DNA of 64,000 nucleotides, taken from contig CAVTON010000001.1 in the NCBI GenBank assembly GCA_963736455.1, forward strand, positions 1,736,001-1,800,000, read 5' to 3'. The position numbers and the translations under genes are program-made. Source of the stretch: DAHUXD01 sp963736455. Lineage in GTDB: Bacteria; Acidobacteriota; Thermoanaerobaculia; UBA5066; Gp7-AA6. The notes beneath the pieces were generated by a model. It was not told the origin of the DNA. It did not search any database and worked only from the letters and a program-made list of their open reading frames with translations. The stretch's first letter is position 1. Every line of letters starts with the position of its first letter. This document shows positions 24,879-34,101 of this stretch, piece after piece.

Positions 24879-25574
24879 ATGAACTTCCGAAGGAGCGCGT
24901 TCTGGCTCGCCGCGGCCGCCGCCTTCGCCGCGCTGTTCGTCGCCGGGCGCCTGCTCCCCTTCCGCGAATGGCTCGCCGTCTTCGAGCGCTGGATCGCGGA
25001 CCTGGGCCCCGCGGCGTACGCGATCTACGTCGCGGCGTACGTCGCCGTGGCCGTCCTGATGATGCCGGCGATCCTGATGATCCTCGGCGCCGGCTTCGTC
25101 TTCGGCCTCGCTCGGGGCGCGGCGGTCGTGTGGATCGGGGCGACGCTCGGCGCGGCCGCGTCCTTCCTGATCGCGCGGCATCTCGCGCGCGAGCGCGTCG
25201 CGCGATGGGTCGCGTCGAACCCGCGCTACGCCGCGATCGACCGCGCCATCGGTCAGAAGGGCTGGCGCATCGTTCTGCTGCTGCGCCTGTCGCCGCTCGT
25301 TCCGTACGTCGCCTCGAACTACTTCTACGGGCTGACGGCGATTCCCTTCTGGCCGTACGTCTTCGCGAGCGCGGCCGGCATGCTGCCGCTGACGATCCTC
25401 TACGTGTCGCTCGGCGCCGCCGCGCACGAGGCCTTCGGCGCGCCGTCGCTGCCGCCGGGCCCGTGGAAGTGGGTCGTGCTCGGAGTGGGAGCCGTGATCA
25501 CGGTGATCGCGACTGTGTGGGCGGCGCGGATCGCCCGCGGCGCGGTGGAGGAGGAGAAGAGCCCCTCACCCTAA
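24879..25574 (+). CDS. TVP38/TMEM64-family (VTT domain) membrane protein
   Basis: A 231-residue inner-membrane protein. It has a first helix at residues 8-22, then the VTT/DedA-like core: MMPAILMILGAGFVFGLARGAAVVWIGATLGAAASFLIAR (re-entrant helices with the glycine motif), LLLLRLSPLVPYVASNYFYGLTAIPFWPYVFASAAGMLP, and a last helix near 195-215. These are the signature stretches of the SNARE-associated/TVP38 family, thought to move lipids or maintain membrane homeostasis. It starts at the ATG at 24879. The role here is not indicated by neighbours. Confidence 0.93.
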   Translation: MNFRRSAFWLAAAAAFAALFVAGRLLPFREWLAVFERWIADLGPAAYAIYVAAYVAVAVLMMPAILMILGAGFVFGLARGAAVVWIGATLGAAASFLIARHLARERVARWVASNPRYAAIDRAIGQKGWRIVLLLRLSPLVPYVASNYFYGLTAIPFWPYVFASAAGMLPLTILYVSLGAAAHEAFGAPSLPPGPWKWVVLGVGAVITVIATVWAARIARGAVEEEKSPSP

Positions 25575-25622
25575 CCCTCTCGCGACGAAAAATCCTCTCC
25601 CCCCGGCGGGGGGGAGGGGTTT
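25563..25622. repeat. REP-like hairpin after the TVP38 gene, possible terminator
   Basis: CCTCACCCTAACCCTCTCGC followed by a strong hairpin of C and G runs (CTCCCCCC with GGGGGGAG) and TTT. It overlaps the last codons of the TVP38 gene (encoding SPSP) and is the reverse-orientation relative of the repeat at 13436-13471. It may end transcription from the TVP38 gene. Confidence 0.65.
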
Positions 25623-25666
25623 CTCGACCGAGCGTCAGGCAAGAGAAGCAGGAAAACGGAACTCTG

Positions 25667-26728
25667 TTACTGCGGCTTTCGCTTCGCGGCGTCCAGGGTC
25701 GTCAGGATGTCGGAGTCGCGCTGCAGGACTTCGATGCCGTAGCCCTTCCTGGTGATGAAGACGGCGTCCACCTCGAGGTAGGACACGCCCTTGGGCAGCA
25801 GCTCGCGCCGGTAGTGCCAGACCTCCTGGAAGTTCATGTTCGACTCGGGCGCGAGGGTCCCGGGGCCGCTCTGGCGATCAGCGGTGGAAGCGACCTCCGA
25901 GGACGGAGCACGGTTCGCTTTGAGCTGGTTGATTTCCCTGATGTCGCTCATCGAGTTGCGCGAGGACATGCCGGCCTGGTCGTTGGAGTCCTCTCCGGCC
26001 TTGATCGGCCTGCGGCCGCCGTACGTCGGCGGACCGAGCAGCACGAACACCATGCCCCGGTCTGTCATGCTGCCCCGCTTCTTGCCCGACTTGTCGTCCA
26101 CGGCGAAATTCGCGTCGGCAAAGGCCACGCGCTTCTCGAAGCTCGGCTGGAAGCTCGGATCGTCCTCGAGGTTGCGCGACTTCCAGAACTTGTCGACGAA
26201 CGCCGCGCGGTCGGCATCCGTCGCCGCCGCCGCCCACCCCGCCTTCTCCGCGTCGGTCATCAGCCACACCACCGGCCCGTCGCCCCACGTCGAGCTCACC
26301 GCCTCGCTGTTCTTCGCCGGCGCCTGGAACTCCGCGTAGGCACGCGCAATCGACGGCCCCGCCGACGCAATCGCCTTCTGCGCGGCCGCAAACGCCGCCA
26401 CCGCCTTCTTCGAGTACATCTTGTCGTCGATCCCGGCGTCGGGCTTCGTGTTGAGAAAGGCCTCGAAGTCAGACTGCGCCTTCTCGGCGTTGCCGAGGTT
26501 CGCGTTGCAGACGCCGCGATAGAACGCGAGCGGCCCCTCGAGCGGCACCCTGTACTGCTGGTTCGCCGGCTTGGCCGCCTCTACGTCGATGACTTCCATC
26601 GTCACCAGCGCGTCGTTCCACTTCTCCGCCTTGACCTGGTCCTTCATCTTCGCAAAGAGATCGGGAACCCCCTGGGCCGCGGCTACCGACGCCGCCCCGA
26701 AAATCAGGAGTGCCGCAATCCGCTTCAC
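25667..26728 (-). CDS. GWxTD domain-containing exported protein (third gene of operon)
   Basis: A 353-residue protein with a signal peptide (KRIAALLIFGAASVAAAQG). A helical repeat region (about 20-115) contains YRGVCNANLGNAEKAQSDF, a TPR-like turn. The GWxTD segment reads GPVVWLMTDAEKAGW and is followed by RGSMTDRGMVFVLLGPPTYG. It is so close to the upstream gene (26754-27839), with long identical stretches such as DDKMYSKKAV and WKSRNLEDDPSF, that recent duplication is clear. It lies 25 bp behind that gene. The centre between residues 245 and 290 is the most different part. Function unknown; probably periplasmic. Confidence 0.9.
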   Translation of the reverse strand: MKRIAALLIFGAASVAAAQGVPDLFAKMKDQVKAEKWNDALVTMEVIDVEAAKPANQQYRVPLEGPLAFYRGVCNANLGNAEKAQSDFEAFLNTKPDAGIDDKMYSKKAVAAFAAAQKAIASAGPSIARAYAEFQAPAKNSEAVSSTWGDGPVVWLMTDAEKAGWAAAATDADRAAFVDKFWKSRNLEDDPSFQPSFEKRVAFADANFAVDDKSGKKRGSMTDRGMVFVLLGPPTYGGRRPIKAGEDSNDQAGMSSRNSMSDIREINQLKANRAPSSEVASTADRQSGPGTLAPESNMNFQEVWHYRRELLPKGVSYLEVDAVFITRKGYGIEVLQRDSDILTTLDAAKRKPQ

Positions 26729-26753
26729 GGTTGCCCTCTTCTCAACCCTACCC

Positions 26754-27839
26754 CTACTGAGGCTTCTGTTTGGCGGCAGAAAGCGTCGTCAGGATGTCGC
26801 TGTCCCGCTGCAGGACCTCGATGCCGTAGCCCTTCTTCGTGATGAACACGGCGTCGACCTGCAGGTACGAGACGTTCTTCGGCAGGAGCTCCTTCCGGTA
26901 GTGCCAGACCTCCTGGAAGTTCATCTCCTGGTCGGCCGCCTCCACTCCCGGTCCGTCGTAGCGGTCGTCGGTCTTCTGGAGCTGCGAGGCGGTCGTCTTC
27001 TGTCCCTTGCTGTACGCCTCGGCGACCACCCGGTGCTCCGCCATGTCGGCGTCGTGATCCCCGACCGAGGACATTCCGGCGTTCGAGCTCTTGTCGTCCT
27101 TCGCGGTCAGGCGTTTCCTTCCGCCATACGTCGGGGGCCCGAGGAGCACGAAGACCATCCCGCGGTCCGTCATGCTGCCCCGCTTCGTCTTCGACTTGTC
27201 GTCCACGGCAAAGTTCGCGTCGGCGAACGCGGCGCGCTTCTCGAAGCTCGCCTGGAAGCTCGGATCGTCCTCGAGGTTGCGCGACTTCCAGAACTTCTCG
27301 ACGAACGCCGCGCGGTCGGCATCCGTCGACGCCGCCGCCCACCCGGCCTTCTCCGAGTCCGTCATCAGCCACACCACGGGCCCGTCGCCCCACGTCGGGC
27401 TCGCCGGCTCGCTGCCGGTCGCGGGCGGCTGGAACGCGGCGTAGGCGCGCGCGATCGACGGCCCCGCCGACGCGATCGCCTTCTGCGCGGCCGCAAAAGC
27501 CACCACCGCCTTCTTCGAGTACATCTTGTCGTCGATGCCGGCGTCGGGCTTCGTGTTCAGGAACGCCTCGAACTCCGACTGCGCCTTCGAGGCGTTGCCG
27601 AGGTTCGCGTCGCAGACGCCGCGGTAGAACGCCAGCGGCCCCTCGAGCGGCGCCCGATACTGCTGGTTCACCGGCTTGGCCGCCTCGACGTCGATGACTT
27701 CCATCGTCACCAGCGCGTCGTTCCACTTCTCCGCCTTGACCTGGTCCTTCATCTTCGCGAAGAGGTCGGGGACTCCCTGGGCCGCAACCACCCACGCCAT
27801 CCCGAGAATCAGGACTGCCGCCCACCCGGTCCGCTTCAT
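26754..27839 (-). CDS. GWxTD domain-containing exported protein (second gene of operon)
   Basis: A 361-residue protein starting at the ATG at 27839, which overlaps the preceding stop as ATGA. The frame is open for 900 nt further upstream, but that part only shadows the previous gene. Signal peptide KRTGWAAVLILGMAWVVAAQG; TPR-like region; GPVVWLMTDSEKAGW; GMVFVLLGPPTYGGRKR; then a variable insert with KTTASQLQKTDDRYDGPG and the conserved MNFQEVWHYRKELLPKNVSY. Translationally coupled with its neighbours. Nearly identical to the gene at 25667-26728 apart from the variable insert. Confidence 0.9.
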   Translation of the reverse strand: MKRTGWAAVLILGMAWVVAAQGVPDLFAKMKDQVKAEKWNDALVTMEVIDVEAAKPVNQQYRAPLEGPLAFYRGVCDANLGNASKAQSEFEAFLNTKPDAGIDDKMYSKKAVVAFAAAQKAIASAGPSIARAYAAFQPPATGSEPASPTWGDGPVVWLMTDSEKAGWAAASTDADRAAFVEKFWKSRNLEDDPSFQASFEKRAAFADANFAVDDKSKTKRGSMTDRGMVFVLLGPPTYGGRKRLTAKDDKSSNAGMSSVGDHDADMAEHRVVAEAYSKGQKTTASQLQKTDDRYDGPGVEAADQEMNFQEVWHYRKELLPKNVSYLQVDAVFITKKGYGIEVLQRDSDILTTLSAAKQKPQ

Positions 27840-28960
27840 GACTTGCCTCCCGCCTCGTCGTTGCTCTGTGCCGAGGCCGGTTTCTTCTTCGCCACGTCGA
27901 GCGTCATCAGCGTCGCGTCGTCTCTCTGCAGGACGTTCTGGCCGTAGCCGTGCTTGGTGACGAAGACGACGTCCACCTGTTGATAGCCGATTCCCTTGGG
28001 CAAGAGCTCGCGGCGGTAATGCCAGACCTCCTGGTAGTTGTTGTTGGACTCGGCCGCCTGGCTGCCGGGACCGGTCATGCGATCGGCGATCGCGGCCGAC
28101 TGGCCCGAGGTGATGCGGCCGCTCGGCGACGCGGCGGCGGCTCCGGACTGCGCCGCGAAGACGGCTCCGGAGGTGACGGTGGACATCCCCCCCGCTTCGC
28201 TCGTGTCCTCGCCGGGCCGGATCGGGCGGCGGCCGCCGTAGGTGGGCGGCCCGAGCAGCACGAACACCATGCCACGATCCGTCAGGCTGCCCCGTTTCTT
28301 CTCGTCCTGCACGAAATGGGCGTCGGCGAAGGCCACGCGGCGCTCGAAACCCGTCTTGAACGTGTTGTCGGGGTTTCCGGGACGGGGATTGCGCGACTCC
28401 CAGAACTTCTCGACGAACTCGGCCCGCTCGCCCCCCGACTGGAGGCCCGCCCACGTCTTCTTCTCCTCGGAGGTCATGATCCACTGCTCCGGGCCGTTGG
28501 CCCAGTTCTCGTCGGGCGGATCGCTCGAGTTCGGCGGCTCCTTGAACTCCTGGAACGCGGTGAAGATCGAGGGCGACGAGCCCGGCGCGGGCGCGGCCGT
28601 CCGCTTCTTCGCGGCATCGAACGCGGCGACGGCCTTCTTCGAATAGACCGACGGATCGAGCGTCGCATTCGGGACCTGGTCGAGGAACGCCTGGAAGCTC
28701 GTCTGCGCGGCGGCCGCGTCGCCGAGGTTCGCCTCGCAAACGCCGCGGTAGAACGCGATCGGCGCGGCGAGCTGCTTGCGGGCGCCCTCGTTGGCGGGGC
28801 CGGCGGACGCGGATTCCAGGGCGTCCATGGTCTTCATCGCCTCCTGCCAGGCCCCGGCTTTCACCTGTTCCTTGGTCTTCTGAAAGAGCTCCTGGAGGGA
28901 CTGGGCGCGGGCGGCAGTGGCCAGGAGCGAGACGGCTAAAACCAGCACCAGACGTCTCAT
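27836..28960 (-). CDS. GWxTD domain-containing exported protein (first gene of operon)
   Basis: A 374-residue protein that opens a three-gene operon, with GGAGG 6 nt before the ATG. Signal peptide RRLVLVLAVSLLATAARAQS; a TPR-like region with FYRGVCEANLGDAAAAQTSF; GWxTD variant GPEQWIMTSEEKKTW; then RGSLTDRGMVFVLLGPPTYG, a Ser/Gly/Ala-rich insert of about 50 residues, and NNYQEVWHYRRELLPKGIGY. It is closer to the isolated gene at 887-1972 than to the other two. Its start lies 95 bp from actA in the opposite direction, so the two operons share a control region. Confidence 0.9.
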   Translation of the reverse strand: MRRLVLVLAVSLLATAARAQSLQELFQKTKEQVKAGAWQEAMKTMDALESASAGPANEGARKQLAAPIAFYRGVCEANLGDAAAAQTSFQAFLDQVPNATLDPSVYSKKAVAAFDAAKKRTAAPAPGSSPSIFTAFQEFKEPPNSSDPPDENWANGPEQWIMTSEEKKTWAGLQSGGERAEFVEKFWESRNPRPGNPDNTFKTGFERRVAFADAHFVQDEKKRGSLTDRGMVFVLLGPPTYGGRRPIRPGEDTSEAGGMSTVTSGAVFAAQSGAAAASPSGRITSGQSAAIADRMTGPGSQAAESNNNYQEVWHYRRELLPKGIGYQQVDVVFVTKHGYGQNVLQRDDATLMTLDVAKKKPASAQSNDEAGGKS

Positions 28961-29055
28961 GGGAGGCCTCCAGCGCGCGATTCTACGCCCGGATTTTGCC
29001 GGCCGAAGGATCCGTTTCTGGCGGCCGGATTGAAATATATTCCCGGTCAGCTCTC

Positions 29056-29715
29056 ATGGCTCAGATCTTCCATCGCAGCACGAACACGATCTCGCGGGTG
29101 TCGGTGTTCGGCGCCGTTTTCTTCGTCGCGCTCCTGCTCTGGCTCTTCGACGTCGTCAATCGCTCGCCCTACATCACCGAGCAGGGCGTCCCCCGCGTCC
29201 AGCCGGTCCAGTTCTCCCACCAGCACCACGTCGGCGCCATGGGAATCGACTGCCGGTACTGCCACACGAGCGTCGAGAAGGCCGCGTTCGCGAACATCCC
29301 GCCGACCAAGACGTGCATGAACTGCCACTCCCAGATCTGGAGCCGGTCGCCCGAGCTCGAGCCCGTCCGGGAGAGCTGGCGGACCGGCCGGTCGATCGAG
29401 TGGGTCAAGGTCTACGACCTTCCCGACTACGTCTACTTCAACCACTCGATCCACGTCGCCAAGGGAGTCGGGTGCGAGACCTGCCACGGCCGCATCGACC
29501 GGATGCCGCTCGTCGAGCAGCATCCGACGCTCCAGATGTCGTGGTGCCTCGATTGCCATCGCGCGCCCGAGAAGTATCTCCGGCCGCGCGACGCCGTCTT
29601 CACGATGGGCTATGTTCCGGCCGGGCGGCAGGAAGAGATCGGAGCGCGCCTGAAGACAGAGTACGGAATCCGTCCGAGCTTCGAGCTCACGGACTGCGTG
29701 ACGTGCCACCGATGA
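29056..29715 (+). CDS. actA: alternative complex III pentaheme cytochrome c subunit ActA
   Basis: A 219-residue protein with one N-terminal membrane helix (VSVFGAVFFVALLLWLFDVV) and five CxxCH heme sites: CRYCH, CMNCH, CETCH, CLDCH and CVTCH, the last three residues from the end. Histidines in FSHQHHVGAMG and FNHSIHVAKGVG are the expected distal ligands. In ACIII this subunit takes electrons from the FeS subunit ActB towards cytochrome c. The ATG at 29056 is chosen over an upstream start because the membrane anchor follows it directly. TATATT at 29036-29041 may be a -10 box, but no clear -35 is seen. First gene of a run of at least 12 genes. Confidence 0.93.
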   Translation: MAQIFHRSTNTISRVSVFGAVFFVALLLWLFDVVNRSPYITEQGVPRVQPVQFSHQHHVGAMGIDCRYCHTSVEKAAFANIPPTKTCMNCHSQIWSRSPELEPVRESWRTGRSIEWVKVYDLPDYVYFNHSIHVAKGVGCETCHGRIDRMPLVEQHPTLQMSWCLDCHRAPEKYLRPRDAVFTMGYVPAGRQEEIGARLKTEYGIRPSFELTDCVTCHR

Positions 29716-32700
29716 GCAGCGAACCGACGGAAGACGGCCGGCGGCCGGCGGCGGAGGGGCCGAGCCTCGCCGAGGCGCGGTCGCGGCTCGGAGAGCTGCG
29801 GGACCGCGAGTACTGGCGGAGTCTCGAGGAGCTGCTCGACACCGAGGACTTCCGCGAGCACCTCCAGCGGGAGTTCCGCGTCCCGATCGACTCGGGCGTC
29901 AACCGGCGGGAGCTGCTGACGCTCATGGGCGCCTCGATCGCGCTCGCGGGCCTGACCGGCTGCGTGCGACAGCCGGCCGAGAAGATCTTCCCGTACGTGA
30001 AGGCGCCCGAGGAGCTGGTCCCGGGGGTTCCGCTCTTCTACGCGACCGCGCACCTCCATGGCGGTTACGCGCGCGGCATCCTCGCCAAGAGCTACGAGGG
30101 CCGGCCCATCAAGATCGAGGGCAACGAGCTCCATCCCTCGAGCCTCGGCGGCACCGACGTGTTCGCCCAGGCCTCCGTGCTCCAGATGTACGACCCGGAC
30201 CGCTCGCAGACTCTGACCGACCGCGGCGAGATCCGGCCGTGGACCGCCTTCCTCGCGGCCGCACGCCTGGCGCTCGAGACGGAGCGGCCCGGAGGAGGAG
30301 CGGGGCTGCGGTTCCTGACGCGAACGGTGACCTCGCCGACCCTGCGCCGCCAGATCGAGGACGTTCTCGCCGCGCTCCCGAAGGCCCGGTGGACCACGTG
30401 GGAGCCGGCCGGACGCGAGAACGCCGCCGCGGGCGCGCGCCTCGCGTTCGGAGAGGACGTCGAGCCGCTCTACGCGTTCGATCGCGCGGACGTCGTCCTC
30501 TCGCTCGAGGCGGACTTCCTCGGCTCGGGCCCCGCGATGCCGCGGGCCGTGCGCGACTTCGTCTCGCGCCGCCGGGGAGAAAACCCGAATCGGCTCTACG
30601 TCGTCGAGGCGACGCCCTCGCTGACGGGGGCGCGGGCCGACCATCGCCGTCCGATGACTCCGGACGAGATCGAGGCGTTCGCGGTTTCGGTCGCCGTTGC
30701 CGTGGGAGCCGTCGCCTCCGCGGCGCCGACCGATCCCTTCGTCGAGGCGGTGGCCGCCGATTTGAAGGCGCATCGCGGCTCGAGCCTGGTGCTCGCGGGC
30801 GATTCCCAGCCGCCGCCGGTTCACGCGCTCGCGCACGCGATCAACGAAACGCTCGGCAACGCCGGCAGGACCGTCCGCTACGGGGAGCCCGCGGCCCCGG
30901 CGCCCGAGGGCGCGTCGGGCCAGCCGCTGGCGGAGCTGGCGGCCGACATGGCGGCGGGCCGCGTCTCGACCCTCGTCATCATCGGCGGAAATCCCGTCTA
31001 CGACGCGCCGGCCGACCTCGAGTTCGCCAGGGCGATGGGAAAGGTTCCGCTGCGGATCCACTGGGGGCTCTACGACGACGAGACCTCGCGGGTGAGCCAC
31101 TGGCACGTCGCGGCGGCCCACGACCTCGAGGCCTGGAGCGACGCGCGCGCCGTGGACGGAACGGTCACGATTCTCCAGCCGCTCATCGCGCCGATCTTCT
31201 CCGGCAAGTCCGCCCACGAGCTGCTCGCGGCCTTCTCGGACGAGCCGGAGCGGTCGGGACACGACATCGTCAAGGGCTTCTGGCGCGGCAAGCTTCCGGG
31301 AGGCGACGCCGAGTTCGGGTGGCGCAAGGCGCTGCACGACGGCGTCGTCGCCGACAGCGCCCTGCCGGTGAAGACGGTCCGGGTCCGGGAGGGCTTCTTC
31401 GAGCCCGAGACCCGCCATCCGGCGGCCGGCTCCGGCCTGACCCTTCTCTTCCGCCCCGATTCGACCGTCTGGGACGGGGCGTACTCCAACAACGGCTGGC
31501 TGCAGGAGCTCGCCAAGCCGCTGACGAAGCTGACCTGGGAAAACGCCGCGCTCGTCGCCCCGAAGACGGCCGAGAAGCTCGGGATCACGACCGAGGACGT
31601 CGTCGACCTGTCGATCGGCGGCCGCCGCGTCGCGGCGCCCGTCTGGGTCATGCCGGGCCAGGCCGAGAACTGCGTCACCGTGCACCTCGGCTACGGACGC
31701 CGGCGCGCGGGCCGCGTCGGGGACGGCAAGGGCTTCGACGCCGGCGCGCTCCGCACGAGCGCGGCGCTGTGGACCGCGAGCGGCCTCGAGGTCCGAAAGA
31801 CGCTCCTCCGGGCGAAACTCGCCACGACGCAGGACCACCATTCGATGGAAGGGCGCGATCCCATCCGCGCCGTCACGGCCGAGGCCTACGCGAAGGATCC
31901 GGAGGTCGTCGCGCGCATGGGCGAGGAGCCGCCGGGGCCCCGCGACACGCTCTATCCGACGCTGCCGTCCGGGAGCTACGCCTGGGGCCTGTCCATCGAT
32001 CTCTCGACGTGCGTCGGCTGCAACGCCTGCGTCATCGCCTGCCAGTCCGAGAACAACATTCCGGTCGTCGGCAAGGATCAGGTCTCGCGCGGCCGGGCCC
32101 TCCAGTGGATCCGCATCGACCGCTACTACAAGGGCGGCCTCGACGATCCCGAGACGCTGCACCAGCCCCTGACCTGCATGCACTGCGAGAACGCGCCGTG
32201 CGAGGTCGTCTGCCCCGTCAACGCGACGGTCCACAGCGCCGAGGGGCTGAACCAGATGATCTACAACCGCTGCGTCGGCACGCGGTACTGCCAGAACAAC
32301 TGTCCCTACAAGGTGCGGCGGTTCAACTTCTACCTCTACGCCGACTTCACGACCGAGATCCACAAGCTCGTCAACAATCCGGACGTCACCGTCCGCAGCC
32401 GCGGCGTCATGGAGAAGTGCAGCTACTGCATCCAGCGCATCAACCGCGCGCGCTACGAGGCGGAGAAGGAGAACCGGCCGATCCGGGACGGCGAGATCGT
32501 CACGGCCTGCCAGCAGGCGTGTCCGGCGGACGCGATCGTGTTCGGCAACATCTCGGACCCGCAGTCGCGCGTCTCGAAGGCGAGGGCGGAGAAACGGACG
32601 TACGGCGTCCTGACCGAGCTCGGGACGCGGCCGCGCACGACCTACCTCGCCTCGCTCTCGAATCCGAATCCCGCGCTCGCCGGGGGCGCCGGATCCGCGA

Positions 32701-32720
32701 AGGAGAAGGAACGTGGCTGA
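29712..32720 (+). CDS. actB: alternative complex III Fe-S/molybdopterin-like subunit ActB
   Basis: A 1002-residue fusion starting at ATG 29712, overlapping actA as ATGA. A twin-arginine-like leader lies at about 66-90 (NRRELLTLMGASIALAGLTG), which is displaced from the N-terminus as usual in ActB. The next about 670 residues resemble a molybdopterin oxidoreductase that in characterised ACIII carries no molybdenum. The last 250 residues are a four-cluster ferredoxin-like domain: CVGCNACVIAC, CMHCENAPCEVVCP, CVGTRYCQNNCP and CSYCIQRI with CQQACP. It links quinol oxidation to the cytochrome subunits on the outer face of the membrane. Confidence 0.94.
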   Translation: MSSEPTEDGRRPAAEGPSLAEARSRLGELRDREYWRSLEELLDTEDFREHLQREFRVPIDSGVNRRELLTLMGASIALAGLTGCVRQPAEKIFPYVKAPEELVPGVPLFYATAHLHGGYARGILAKSYEGRPIKIEGNELHPSSLGGTDVFAQASVLQMYDPDRSQTLTDRGEIRPWTAFLAAARLALETERPGGGAGLRFLTRTVTSPTLRRQIEDVLAALPKARWTTWEPAGRENAAAGARLAFGEDVEPLYAFDRADVVLSLEADFLGSGPAMPRAVRDFVSRRRGENPNRLYVVEATPSLTGARADHRRPMTPDEIEAFAVSVAVAVGAVASAAPTDPFVEAVAADLKAHRGSSLVLAGDSQPPPVHALAHAINETLGNAGRTVRYGEPAAPAPEGASGQPLAELAADMAAGRVSTLVIIGGNPVYDAPADLEFARAMGKVPLRIHWGLYDDETSRVSHWHVAAAHDLEAWSDARAVDGTVTILQPLIAPIFSGKSAHELLAAFSDEPERSGHDIVKGFWRGKLPGGDAEFGWRKALHDGVVADSALPVKTVRVREGFFEPETRHPAAGSGLTLLFRPDSTVWDGAYSNNGWLQELAKPLTKLTWENAALVAPKTAEKLGITTEDVVDLSIGGRRVAAPVWVMPGQAENCVTVHLGYGRRRAGRVGDGKGFDAGALRTSAALWTASGLEVRKTLLRAKLATTQDHHSMEGRDPIRAVTAEAYAKDPEVVARMGEEPPGPRDTLYPTLPSGSYAWGLSIDLSTCVGCNACVIACQSENNIPVVGKDQVSRGRALQWIRIDRYYKGGLDDPETLHQPLTCMHCENAPCEVVCPVNATVHSAEGLNQMIYNRCVGTRYCQNNCPYKVRRFNFYLYADFTTEIHKLVNNPDVTVRSRGVMEKCSYCIQRINRARYEAEKENRPIRDGEIVTACQQACPADAIVFGNISDPQSRVSKARAEKRTYGVLTELGTRPRTTYLASLSNPNPALAGGAGSAKEKERG

Positions 32721-34101
32721 GGGCACGCCGAAGCCTCCCGCCACCGAGCCCGCGGTCAGGAGCGGGATCCTCGCGCCCGGCTACTCGTTCACGACCCTCA
32801 CCGACAAGATCGCGTCGATCGCGCTGTCCCGGCGAACGCCGACCGTCTGGTTCTTCGGCGCGGGGGTGGGCTTCCTGCTCACGATGGTGCTGCTCGGCTC
32901 GATCAGCTATCTCTTCGCCAAGGGCGTCGGCATCTGGGGCATCAACCAGCCGGTCGGCTGGGGCATGGCGATCCTGAACTTCGTCTGGTGGATCGGAATC
33001 GGCCATGCGGGGACGCTCATCTCGGCGATCCTGTTGCTGCTCCGCCAGCCGTGGCGCAACTCGATCAACCGTTTCGCGGAGGCGATGACGATTTTCGCCG
33101 TCGCGTGCGCCGGCCTCTATCCGCTCCTGCACGTCGGCCGGCCGTGGCTCGCGTACTGGCTGATCCCCTACCCCAACGCGATGGGCATCTGGCCGAACTT
33201 CCGCAGCCCGCTCATCTGGGACGTTTTCGCCGTCTCGACTTACGCGACGGTCTCGCTGCTTTTCTGGTACGTCGGCATGATCCCGGACCTCGCGACGCTG
33301 CGCGACCGGGCGAAGAAGCTGTGGGCCAAGATCGCCTACGGGATGCTCGCGATGGGCTGGCGCGGGTCGGCGCGTCATTGGAGCCGCTACGAGACGGCCT
33401 CGCTGCTGCTCGCCGGCCTCGCGACGCCGCTCGTCATCTCGGTCCACACGGTCGTGTCCTTCGATTTCGCCGCGGGCATCGTGCCCGGCTGGCACACGAC
33501 GATCTTCCCGCCCTACTTCGTGGCGGGAGCGATCTACGCGGGCTTCGCGATGGTCATCACGATCGCGATCCCGCTGCGCAAGATCTACGGGCTCGAAGAC
33601 CTGATCACGACCAGGCACCTCGACAACATGGCCAAGATCATGCTCGCGACGGGACTGATCGTCGGCTACGGCTACATCGTCGAAGCGTTCATGGCGTACT
33701 ACAGCGGGAACGTCTACGAGCGTTTCATGATCTGGAACCGCATGACCGGGCCGTATCGGAACCTCTACTGGGCGCTCATCTTCTGCAACATCCTCTCGCC
33801 GCAGATGCTCTGGTTCCGACGCGTCCGGCGCAGCGTCCCGATGCTCTTCGTCATGGCCATGATCGTCAACGTCGGCATGTGGCTCGAGCGTTTCGTGATC
33901 GTCGTCGTCAGCCTCTCGCGCGACTTCCTGCCGTCGGCCTGGCGTCACTACACGCCGACGTTCTGGGACTGGTCCACCTTCATCGGCACCCTCGGCCTGT
34001 TCGTCGCGCTCATGTTCCTCTTCATCCGCGTGCTGCCGATGATCTCGATCTTCGAGATGCGCACGATCCTGCCGGAAGCCAAAATCGAGGAGACCAAATG
34101 A
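32713..34101 (+). CDS. actC: alternative complex III membrane subunit ActC (NrfD/PsrC family)
   Basis: A 462-residue polytopic protein, starting at GTG 32713 with an 8-nt overlap with actB and GGAAGG upstream. About ten membrane helices are visible, with the quinone-site-type segments IGHAGTLISAILLLLRQPWR and GLYPLLHVGRPWLAYW. NrfD-like subunits such as this bind menaquinol on the periplasmic side and have been proposed to move protons. It pairs with ActF, a second NrfD-like subunit, as in other ACIII complexes. Confidence 0.94.
   Translation: MAEGTPKPPATEPAVRSGILAPGYSFTTLTDKIASIALSRRTPTVWFFGAGVGFLLTMVLLGSISYLFAKGVGIWGINQPVGWGMAILNFVWWIGIGHAGTLISAILLLLRQPWRNSINRFAEAMTIFAVACAGLYPLLHVGRPWLAYWLIPYPNAMGIWPNFRSPLIWDVFAVSTYATVSLLFWYVGMIPDLATLRDRAKKLWAKIAYGMLAMGWRGSARHWSRYETASLLLAGLATPLVISVHTVVSFDFAAGIVPGWHTTIFPPYFVAGAIYAGFAMVITIAIPLRKIYGLEDLITTRHLDNMAKIMLATGLIVGYGYIVEAFMAYYSGNVYERFMIWNRMTGPYRNLYWALIFCNILSPQMLWFRRVRRSVPMLFVMAMIVNVGMWLERFVIVVVSLSRDFLPSAWRHYTPTFWDWSTFIGTLGLFVALMFLFIRVLPMISIFEMRTILPEAKIEETK

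Noticed and set aside
29313..29711. Extended ActB reading frame starting inside actA
   Set aside because: The frame is open upstream of 29712, but its translation there is a shadow of actA; the ATGA overlap at 29712 and the N-terminal similarity to ActB proteins fix the start.
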